A stretch of DNA of 12,292 nt, taken from positions 1-12,292 of the forward strand of contig DVHW01000170.1 of the NCBI GenBank assembly GCA_018711785.1, given 5' to 3'. Shown here piece after piece: positions 7,174 to 12,292 of the stretch. The translations under genes and the position numbers were made by a program. Source of the DNA: Candidatus Galloscillospira excrementavium. Its GTDB lineage: Bacteria; Bacillota; Clostridia; Oscillospirales; Oscillospiraceae. Below the pieces are notes generated by a model. It had not been told where the DNA came from, searched no databases, and saw only the letters and a program-made list of their open reading frames with translations. Positions within the stretch are counted from its first letter, which is position 1; every line of letters starts with the position of its first letter.

Positions 7174-8121
7174 TTACTTCTTGAGCCTGAGGGCCTGCCG
7201 CACCTTGGCGGCCACCCCCTCGGCGTTCAGGCCGTAGTGGGCCAGGACCTGCTTGGCCTCGCCGGAGCGGCCGAACTCGTCGTTGACCCCGTGGCGCACC
7301 ACCGGCACCGGGCACACGCCGGAGAGGTACTCGCACACGGCGCTCCCCAGGCCGCCCACGATGTTGTGCTCCTCGCTGGTGACGATGCAGCCGGTCTCCC
7401 GGGCGCACTGCTCCAGCAGTTCGCCGTCGATGGGCTTGATGGTGTGCATGTCCACCACCCGCACCGAGATTCCCTCTCCGGCGAGGGTCTCGGCGGCGGC
7501 AAGGGCCTCCTGCACCATGAGGCCGGTGGCCACCACGGTCACGTCGCTGCCCGCCCGGAGCACGGCGCCCTTGCCCAGCTCAAAGCGGTAGCCGGGGATG
7601 GCGTCGGTGACGGTCTCCACCGCCAGGCGGCCCAGGCGCAGGTAGGCGGGGCCGTCGTAGTTCAACAGGGCCTCCACCGCCAGGGCCATCTCGTTGCCGT
7701 CGCAGGGGTTCAGCACCAGCATACCCGGGATGGCGCGCATGATGGCGCAGTCCTCGATGCACTGGTGGGTGGCCCCGTCCTCCCCCACGGACACGCCGCC
7801 GTGGGAACCAACCACGGTCACGTTCAGGTGGGGGTAGGCGATGGAGTTGCGCACCTGCTCAAAGGCCCGGCCGGCGGAGAACATGGCGAAGGAGTTGGCG
7901 AACACCTTCTTGCCGCAGGTGGCCAAGCCGGCGGCCACGGTCATCATATTGCCCTCGGCAATGCCCATGTTGAAGAAGCGGTCCGGGTGGGCCTTGGAGA
8001 ACTCATAGGTCATGGTGGACTTGGAGAGGTCGGCGTCCAGCACCACCAGGTTGGGGTGCTGCTCCGCCAGGGCCACCAGGGCCTTGCCGTAGGCGGCTCT
8101 CGTTGCGATCTTCTCTGCCAT
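7174..8121 (-). CDS. Transketolase, C-terminal subunit (pyrimidine-binding and C-terminal domains)
   Basis: The 315-residue protein matches the second half of transketolase. It carries 'NMGIAEGNMM' (51-60) with Glu56, the residue that activates thiamine diphosphate, and 'GEDGATHQ' (113-120), typical of the pyrimidine-binding domain; the rest fits the C-terminal transketolase domain. With the N subunit it moves two-carbon units between ketose and aldose phosphates in the non-oxidative pentose phosphate pathway, in the cytoplasm. The ATG at 8121 is one base after the stop of the N-subunit gene, and its GGAGGGG site lies inside the end of that gene, so the two are translationally coupled. The frame continues upstream of 8121 inside the N-subunit gene, but that part is a shadow. 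Split transketolases are well known in archaea and many Firmicutes; a DXS-like or transketolase-like paralogue cannot be fully excluded. Confidence 0.95.
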   Translation of the reverse strand: MAEKIATRAAYGKALVALAEQHPNLVVLDADLSKSTMTYEFSKAHPDRFFNMGIAEGNMMTVAAGLATCGKKVFANSFAMFSAGRAFEQVRNSIAYPHLNVTVVGSHGGVSVGEDGATHQCIEDCAIMRAIPGMLVLNPCDGNEMALAVEALLNYDGPAYLRLGRLAVETVTDAIPGYRFELGKGAVLRAGSDVTVVATGLMVQEALAAAETLAGEGISVRVVDMHTIKPIDGELLEQCARETGCIVTSEEHNIVGGLGSAVCEYLSGVCPVPVVRHGVNDEFGRSGEAKQVLAHYGLNAEGVAAKVRQALRLKK

Positions 8122-8122
8122 C

Positions 8123-8968
8123 TTACTTCCCCTCCAATTCCGCCAGTCTGGCTTCCAGCTCGGCCCGGCCCTGGGCGTACTGCTCGTCGTTGGGGGCCTT
8201 TCCGTGCCAGGTGTAGTCCCCCTCCATGAGGGCGATGCCCTTGCCCTTGATGGTGTGGGCCAGCAGCAGGGTGGGCTTGCCCTTGCAGGCCTCGGCCTGA
8301 CGGAAGGCGTCCTCCAGGGCGCCGTAGTCGTGGCCGTCCACCGGGATGACGTTCCAGCCAAAGGCCGCAAACTTCTGGTCCAGCGGGCCGGAGGGCATCA
8401 CGTCGTCGGTCTTGCCGTCGATCTGGAGGCCGTTCACATCCAGCACGGCGCACAGGTTGTCCAGCTGGTACTTGGTGGCGGCCATGGCGGCCTCCCACAC
8501 CTGGCCCTCCTCGATCTCGCCGTCCCCCATCACCGCGTAGACCCGGTAGTCCTTATGGTCCATCTTCCCCGCCATGGCCATGCCCACGGCGGCGGAGATG
8601 CCCTGGCCCAGGCTGCCGGTGGACATGTCCACGCCCTTCACGTGGACCATGTCCGGGTGGCCGGAGAGGTGGCCCTCAATGGAGCGGAAGAGCTTCAGGT
8701 CCTCCACCGGGAAATAGCCCCGCAGGGCCAGCAGGGGGTAGAGGGCCGGGGTGCAGTGGCCCTTGGAGAGGACGAAGCGGTCCCGGTCCGGGTCCTGCGG
8801 CCTGGCCGGGTCGATGCGCATGATGTCGAAATAGAGGACGGTCATCGCGTCCATGGCGGAGAAGGAGCCGCCGGGGTGGCCCGACTTGGCGTCGTGCACC
8901 ATCTCCCACCCCAGCAGCCGCGCCTTGGTGGCGGCGATCTCCAGGTCTCTGTATTTGTTCCGTTCCAT
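8123..8968 (-). CDS. Transketolase, N-terminal subunit (thiamine diphosphate-binding domain)
   Basis: The 281-residue protein is the diphosphate-binding half of transketolase. 'SGHPGG' (29-34), 'LSKGH' (67-71) and 'GSLGQG' (118-123) are family motifs, and 'GDGEIEEGQ' (148-156) with 'DVNG' (177-180) forms the thiamine diphosphate/metal site. Length is normal for the small N-terminal subunit of split transketolases. It cannot act alone; the catalytic glutamate is in the adjacent C-subunit gene, which begins one base after this stop. ATG 8968 is preceded by an AGGAAGGG site. The phosphohexomutase gene ends 46 bases upstream with a small hairpin (8992-9007) in between, which lacks a T-run, so one transcript is likely. 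Confidence 0.95.
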   Translation of the reverse strand: MERNKYRDLEIAATKARLLGWEMVHDAKSGHPGGSFSAMDAMTVLYFDIMRIDPARPQDPDRDRFVLSKGHCTPALYPLLALRGYFPVEDLKLFRSIEGHLSGHPDMVHVKGVDMSTGSLGQGISAAVGMAMAGKMDHKDYRVYAVMGDGEIEEGQVWEAAMAATKYQLDNLCAVLDVNGLQIDGKTDDVMPSGPLDQKFAAFGWNVIPVDGHDYGALEDAFRQAEACKGKPTLLLAHTIKGKGIALMEGDYTWHGKAPNDEQYAQGRAELEARLAELEGK

Positions 8969-8991
8969 GAAACCCTTCCTTTCCCGTGTGA

Positions 8992-9007
8992 CCCGCCGGA
9001 CGGCGGG
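8992..9007. repeat. Short perfect inverted repeat between mutase and transketolase genes
   Basis: CCCGCCG (8992-8998) and CGGCGGG (9001-9007) are perfect inverted copies. No T-run follows on the minus strand, so it is not a convincing terminator; it may be a processing or stabilising stem within the operon leader of the transketolase genes. Confidence 0.4.
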
Positions 9008-9014
9008 AATCTCT

Positions 9015-10502
9015 TTAATGTAACACGCTCAGATCCAGTCGGTCAAACCCGGCCAGCAGCTCCTCCGCCGCGGCCAGGAATTTCCCGCAGCCGCCGGGGG
9101 CCATGCTCTCCACATTGAGGGGGAGCAGGGGGTCGTGGAGGGACATGCGCAGCAGCAGCCAGCCCTCCCCGGGCCAGGTGAGGCGGACGCCCTCGCAGGT
9201 GTCGGCCAGGGTATAGCCCCTCTCCTCCGCCCGGGTGCGGAAGGCCTCCAGCACCTGGGCGCCGTAGGCGGCGGTGTCCGCCCCCGAGATGGGGATGCGC
9301 CGCTCCAGGGCCTCCCCCGCCGGGGGCAGGGCGGCGATGAGGGACTCCAGCTTCTTCCCCTCCCGCCGCATCCGGGCGGCGGCGGTGATGAGCTTCACCG
9401 CCAGGTAGGCCCCGTCGTCCAGAAAGTAGTTCTCCTTCATGGCCCCGTGGCCCGAGGTCTCGATGGCCAGGGGGGTGAGGGTGCCCTCGGCGTTGAGGCG
9501 GATGGCCTCGTTGATGACGTTCTTGTACCCCCGCTTGAACCGGCGGTGCTTCAGCCCCAGGCCGGCGAGGAAGTCGGTGAGCCGGTCGGAGGTCACCGAG
9601 TCGGTGACGATGGTGGAGCCGGGGTAGTCGGGGGCCAGAATAGCGGCCATCATGGCGATGATGGCGTCCCGGTTGACCCCCTCCCCGTCGGAGAGGACGG
9701 CGGACATCCGGTCCCCGTCGGTGTCAAAGATGATGCCCAGGTCGGCCTGGTTCGCCAGCACCGCTTTCCGGATGGAGTCCATGGCCGTCTTGTCCTCCGG
9801 ATTGGGGATGTGGTTGGGGAAGTTGCCGTCCGGCTCCAGGAACTGGCTGCCGGTGCACTTGGCCCCCAGGGGCCCCAGCACGTCGGTGACAAAGAAGCCG
9901 CCCACGCCGTTGCCCGCGTCCACCACGATGTGCAGGCCCTCCAGCGGGCGCTTGCCGTCCCCCACCCCCGCGGTGATCTTGTCCCGCAGGGAAATGGCGT
10001 ACAGGTCCATCAGGTCTGAGCTGGGGACGTCTACCGGAGTCTCTGCGGGCGGGATGTCCCCTGCCAGTTCCAGCACCGCCCGGATGTCCCCTTTATCCAG
10101 GCCGCCGTCTTTTGTAAAAAACTTCAGGCCGTTGCGCTCCCGGGGCAGGTGGCTGGCTGTGATCATGATGGAGCCGTCGAAGGCGGTCTCGGGGAATACG
10201 GTGCCCATGAACATGGCCGGGGTGGAGGCCAGGCCGCAGTCCATCCCCCGCACGCCCTGGGCGCTCAGGCCCCGGAACACTGCCCGCTTCAGGTCCTCCG
10301 CCGTGACCCGGGAGTCATGCCCTACGCCGATGCGGGGGGCCTCCTTCCCGGTGCGCTTTTTCAGCCATTGGGCAAAACCGCCCGCGATGCGGCAGGCCGC
10401 CTCCGCCGTCAGGTTGACCGGCTTGCCCGACGGAGTGGGCAGGGCCACCCCCCGCACGTCGCTGCCGTTCTGGAGCTCCAATAGCTCGTTTTGCTGGGCC
10501 AT
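9015..10502 (-). CDS. Phosphomannomutase/phosphoglucomutase (alpha-D-phosphohexomutase family)
   Basis: The 495-residue cytoplasmic enzyme shows the four-domain phosphohexomutase layout. The phosphoserine loop is 'TASHLP' (115-120) with Ser117; the metal loop is 'DTDGDR' (260-265); the sugar-binding loop is 'ETSGHGA' (348-354) followed by 'DDG'; the phosphate-binding loop is 'RMSLHDP' (452-458). These enzymes interconvert hexose 1- and 6-phosphates through a bisphosphate intermediate. The usual TASHNP is TASHLP here, a small variation seen within the family. Specificity (mannose, glucose or both) cannot be read from sequence alone; glucosamine mutase is less likely given the length and loops. 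ATG 10502 has AGGAGG 11 bases upstream (complement of 10514-10519), a slightly long spacing, but no other start in frame fits better. It is the first gene of a minus-strand unit with split transketolase and a Cof phosphatase. Confidence 0.93.
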   Translation of the reverse strand: MAQQNELLELQNGSDVRGVALPTPSGKPVNLTAEAACRIAGGFAQWLKKRTGKEAPRIGVGHDSRVTAEDLKRAVFRGLSAQGVRGMDCGLASTPAMFMGTVFPETAFDGSIMITASHLPRERNGLKFFTKDGGLDKGDIRAVLELAGDIPPAETPVDVPSSDLMDLYAISLRDKITAGVGDGKRPLEGLHIVVDAGNGVGGFFVTDVLGPLGAKCTGSQFLEPDGNFPNHIPNPEDKTAMDSIRKAVLANQADLGIIFDTDGDRMSAVLSDGEGVNRDAIIAMMAAILAPDYPGSTIVTDSVTSDRLTDFLAGLGLKHRRFKRGYKNVINEAIRLNAEGTLTPLAIETSGHGAMKENYFLDDGAYLAVKLITAAARMRREGKKLESLIAALPPAGEALERRIPISGADTAAYGAQVLEAFRTRAEERGYTLADTCEGVRLTWPGEGWLLLRMSLHDPLLPLNVESMAPGGCGKFLAAAEELLAGFDRLDLSVLH

Positions 10503-10547
10503 TCCAACACGCCCCTCCTCTTTCCTTTTATGATCCTATTGGTACTA

Positions 10548-10576
10548 AGTATAAGCCAAAGCGGGGTCCGGCACAA
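10548..10576 (-). promoter_or_regulatory. Candidate promoter of the phosphohexomutase-transketolase operon
   Basis: On the minus strand, TATACT (complement of 10548-10553, five of six to consensus) stands 17 bases downstream of TTGTGC (complement of 10571-10576, three of six). Transcription would start near 10541, about 40 bases before the ATG. The -35 match is weak, so an activator may be needed or the true -35 may differ. Confidence 0.55.
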
Positions 10577-11079
10577 GAGCGCTCCGGAGAAAAAGCGGCG
10601 GGCAATTTTAACAAATCGGCGGGCGAAAACCGTCCTTTTTCCGCCCACAGTTTCAGAGGGGCGCTCCGTTTCCTGAGCGTTCCCTCTCTGCATGTCTCCG
10701 GTGGTCCTGTCCCCGCTGCCCGCCGGAGGATCTAACGTTATTCTGTTTGGAGGGCCGTCCACTCGGACGCTCCGTTTTCCAGCAGCGCCGCCTCCGCCGG
10801 CGCCAGGGTGTCCCGGGTCGCATCCTGCACGGCGGTCTCTCCCCCACTCTACATGGAGGAAAGTCCGCTCTAAGGTGCAAGATGCGCGGCAGAGCGCCGC
10901 CCGCTCTCTCCACCTGTTGAAACGCCGCCCCGCTGCTATCGGCGCGCCGGAGACCTCCCCGGTCTCCGGTAGCCTCTCCCTTTCTCTGGCCCCTCACCTG
11001 TACCGCCCTGGCCTGAGACCCCATCTCATGCCCCGGCTCCCAAAATGTTCAGAGACACTCCCGCCTCTCCACCGCCTGA
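10577..11079. other. Intergenic stretch with a run of hairpins, no gene assigned
   Basis: This is the middle of the 730-base gap between the divergent mutase and deoR genes. I see no convincing protein gene. It holds six inverted repeats in 280 bases: 10749-10773 (stems 4+5 with a three-base bulge), 10785-10803 (stem 6), 10820-10830 with 10875-10885 (10 of 11 pairs, plus one more pair outside), 10891-10907 (stem 6), 10947-10969 (perfect stem 9) and 11014-11028 (stem 5). An 11-base string at 10856-10866 equals the conserved region I core of RNase P RNA, but the other conserved parts of that RNA are missing. A structured RNA, a long regulated leader or decayed sequence are all possible. Confidence 0.4.
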
Positions 11080-11101
11080 TTTTGTGGTTTCGATTGCAAA
11101 A
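11080..11101 (+). repeat. Imperfectly spaced inverted repeat over the deoR -35 box (possible operator)
   Basis: TTTTG (11080-11084) and CAAAA (11097-11101) are inverted arms separated by 12 bases, and the right arm covers the -35 hexamer. The octamer ATTGCAAA at 11093-11100 recurs at 12000-12007 before the next promoter. Binding by the DeoR protein is a guess. Confidence 0.3.
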
Positions 11102-11122
11102 GCGGGTCAGAATTGCTATAAT
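11094..11122 (+). promoter_or_regulatory. Promoter of the DeoR-family gene
   Basis: TTGCAA (11094-11099, four of six) is followed after exactly 17 bases by a perfect TATAAT (11117-11122), with the TG of an extended -10 at 11114-11115. It is the best sigma-A type promoter in the window. Transcription would begin near 11129, giving a leader of about 105 bases that includes a G/C stem around 11178-11205. Confidence 0.85.
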
Positions 11123-11219
11123 TACGATGACATTGATAGAATTGGCTCTCTCGCTCCCTGAGCCGTTTCTCTGCCCTCCCCGCCGCTCTGCTGCCGGGGG
11201 GAGAACATCCATTCCACGG

Positions 11220-11237
11220 AAGGAGGCCGCTCTCTTG
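11220..11237 (+). promoter_or_regulatory. Shine-Dalgarno site that fixes the TTG start of the DeoR gene
   Basis: AAGGAGG (11220-11226) is a full Shine-Dalgarno match and stands eight bases before TTG 11235-11237. The reading frame is open for more than 500 bases further upstream, so this site is what decides the start. Confidence 0.85.
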
Positions 11238-11984
11238 TTCAACGCAAGACAGCTCGCCATCATTGACCTGCTCCAAACCCAGGACAAGGTGACCGTCACG
11301 GAGCTCACCGATAAGCTGGGGGTCTCTCTGGTCACCATCCGCCAGGACCTGAAGAAGCTGGAGGAGCGAGGCGTACTCAAGCGCACCCACGGCGGCGCGG
11401 TGCCGGTGGTCACCGGCTATGACATCTCCACCCGCATGTGGAACCACTATGAGGACAAGCTCCGCATCGCCCAGGCCGCCGCCAGTCTGGTCAGCGACGG
11501 GGAGACCGTCATCGTGGAGACCGGCTCCACCTGTTCCCTGCTGGCCCGGGAGCTGGCCGCCAAGCGGGGGGTGACCATCATCACCAATTCGGTCTTTCTC
11601 ACCAACTTCGTCCGGGACTGCCCCTCCCTGGAGGTGGTGCTCCTGGGCGGCTCCTTTCAGCACGACGCCGAGACCAATGTGGGCCCCCTGACCAAGCTGT
11701 GCCTGTCCCAGTTCTCGGTGGACAAGTGCTTCATCGGCACCGACGCCATCAGCCCGGACAAGGGCGTGTCCACCATCAACCTATTCCGGGCCGAGGTGGT
11801 GCGCTACATGGCGGAGACCGCCAGCAAGATGATCGTCCTCACCACCTCAGACAAGGTAGGCGGCTGCGCCACCGCCGCCGTCTTTCCCCTCTCCTGCGTC
11901 CACACCGTCATTACTGACCGCGGCCTCACCCAGCCCCAGGAGCAGCTGCTCCGCGCCTCCGGCGTCCGGGTGATGAAAGCCTGA
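11235..11984 (+). CDS. DeoR/GlpR-family transcriptional regulator
   Basis: The 249-residue protein has the normal length of DeoR-family repressors. The N-terminal winged helix-turn-helix (about 1-57) carries the family signature: 'VTELTDKLGVSLVTIRQDLKKLEERGVLKRTHGGA'-like residues spanning 20-54. The C-terminal sugar-phosphate sensor domain (about 75-235) has 'VETGSTCSLLARELA' and 'LLGGSFQ', typical of the ribose-5-phosphate isomerase-like fold that binds phosphorylated sugars. Such proteins usually repress nearby sugar-catabolic genes until the sugar phosphate accumulates. The TTG start is set by AAGGAGG at 11220-11226; the upstream open frame is not coding. It is divergent from the mutase-transketolase operon and precedes an unrecognised membrane gene, so either could be its target, or itself. 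No terminator hairpin follows the stop, so read-through into the next gene is possible. Confidence 0.94.
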   Translation: MFNARQLAIIDLLQTQDKVTVTELTDKLGVSLVTIRQDLKKLEERGVLKRTHGGAVPVVTGYDISTRMWNHYEDKLRIAQAAASLVSDGETVIVETGSTCSLLARELAAKRGVTIITNSVFLTNFVRDCPSLEVVLLGGSFQHDAETNVGPLTKLCLSQFSVDKCFIGTDAISPDKGVSTINLFRAEVVRYMAETASKMIVLTTSDKVGGCATAAVFPLSCVHTVITDRGLTQPQEQLLRASGVRVMKA

Positions 11985-12018
11985 GCCCTGTTCCATTCCA
12001 TTGCAAATCCTCCCTTCT

Positions 12019-12047
12019 ATCACATCCCTTTTCCCGCTATATATAAT
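12019..12047 (+). promoter_or_regulatory. Promoter of the membrane-protein gene at the window end
   Basis: A perfect TATAAT (12042-12047) inside an AT-rich tract lies 17 bases after ATCACA (12019-12024, four of six to TTGACA). Transcription would start near 12054, leaving a leader of about 30 bases with an AAGGAGGTG site. Confidence 0.7.
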
Positions 12048-12082
12048 ATAGTATTGAGCGGAGATGGAAGGAGGTGGCGGAA

Positions 12083-12292
12083 TTGGAGTGGAGCGAAGGC
12101 CGGCGGGAGACTCTCACCCGTCTGGCCTGCTGTGTGGTGGCGGCCTTGGTACTCTGGTACGCCCTGGACCGGTGGGGGGAAAAGATTCCCGGCCTGCCGC
12201 CGGACGCCCTTACCTGGCTGGGGGAGAATAAGGTTCAGGCCATTGCAGCGGCAGCGGCTGTCCTCTATGGGATCTCTCTGGCAGTCTTTCCC
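12083..12292 (+). CDS. Unrecognised membrane protein, N-terminal part (3' end outside window)
   Basis: Seventy codons are visible and the frame is open to the window edge. The TTG at 12083 is chosen because AAGGAGG (12068-12074) stands eight bases before it; GTG 12074 is in the same frame but overlaps the ribosome site, and ATG 12064 is in another frame. The peptide has a short charged head (residues 1-12), a hydrophobic stretch (about 13-28, 'LACCVVAALVLWYAL'), a polar loop containing 'PGLPPDALTWLGENK', then a second hydrophobic stretch starting near residue 55. This fits a small polytopic membrane protein. I do not recognise the family. It has its own promoter and sits 98 bases after the DeoR gene. 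Confidence 0.65.
   Translation, partial: MEWSEGRRETLTRLACCVVAALVLWYALDRWGEKIPGLPPDALTWLGENKVQAIAAAAAVLYGISLAVFP

Noticed and set aside
7168..9118. Long plus-strand open frames (7168-8229 and 8204-9118) opposite the transketolase genes
   Set aside because: Shadow frames rich in Gly, His and Val; the minus-strand frames carry thiamine diphosphate-binding motifs.
10856..10866. RNase P RNA (rnpB) suggested by the string GAGGAAAGTCC
   Set aside because: The partner conserved region with ACAGAA and the internal GGTAA/GGTGAAA elements are absent in the following 300 bases, so a complete RNase P RNA is not supported. Kept only as a note on the structured region.
11011..11037. Possible TPP riboswitch because of a CTGAGA string before the deoR gene
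   Set aside because: The string is part of a simple five-base hairpin, lies upstream of the deoR promoter, and the second conserved half of the TPP riboswitch is missing.
10692..11234. Upstream extension of the DeoR reading frame
   Set aside because: The stretch is Arg/Pro/Ser/Leu-rich without DeoR homology, contains the deoR promoter (11094-11122), and the true start is fixed by AAGGAGG before TTG 11235.

Overview
The window looks like chromosomal DNA from a high-GC member of the Firmicutes, most likely the Oscillospiraceae/Clostridia (Flavonifractor-like gut lineages). This is inferred from the strong AGGAGG-type ribosome binding sites 7-8 bases before the start, frequent GTG and TTG starts, a two-gene (split) transketolase, and an FHA domain fused to a SEDS (FtsW/RodA) protein next to its penicillin-binding protein. 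No 16S rRNA or other taxonomic marker is present, so the genus is not settled. I see no insertion sequence, phage gene, tRNA, rRNA or CRISPR array.

Layout. (1) 1-478 (+): C-terminal part of a LysR-type regulator, cut by the window edge. (2) 552-2798 (+): a two-gene unit made of a duplicated DUF1538 membrane protein and a tandem PII-like protein, which looks like a membrane transporter with its own cytoplasmic regulator. (3) 2827-2873: a long perfect-looking terminator hairpin between convergent units. (4) 6106 down to 2923 (-): a cell-wall operon with an extended -10 promoter, an FHA-FtsW/RodA fusion and a transpeptidase overlapping it by four bases. (5) 10576 down to 6234 (-): a carbohydrate operon of promoter, phosphohexomutase, transketolase N subunit, transketolase C subunit and Cof-type HAD phosphatase, ending in a Rho-independent terminator. 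(6) 10503-11234: a 730-base gap that holds the divergent promoters and, between them, a run of inverted repeats I cannot assign. (7) 11235-11984 (+): a DeoR-family regulator. (8) 12019-12292 (+): a clear promoter and the first 70 codons of an unrecognised membrane protein, cut by the window edge.

How the genes work together. The DUF1538/PII pair suggests ion or metabolite transport under PII-like control. The FHA-SEDS/PBP pair forms a peptidoglycan polymerase plus crosslinker, with a phosphopeptide-binding domain that may tie wall synthesis to Ser/Thr phosphorylation. The mutase, transketolase and phosphatase genes act on sugar phosphates. The DeoR regulator is transcribed divergently from them and is a plausible, unproven, regulator of that operon or of the downstream membrane gene.

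The most interesting places are the DUF1538/tandem-PII unit, with an apparent internal translation start exactly at the second PII domain, and the structured, unassigned DNA at 10749-11028. Neither is proven to be a new system from sequence alone.
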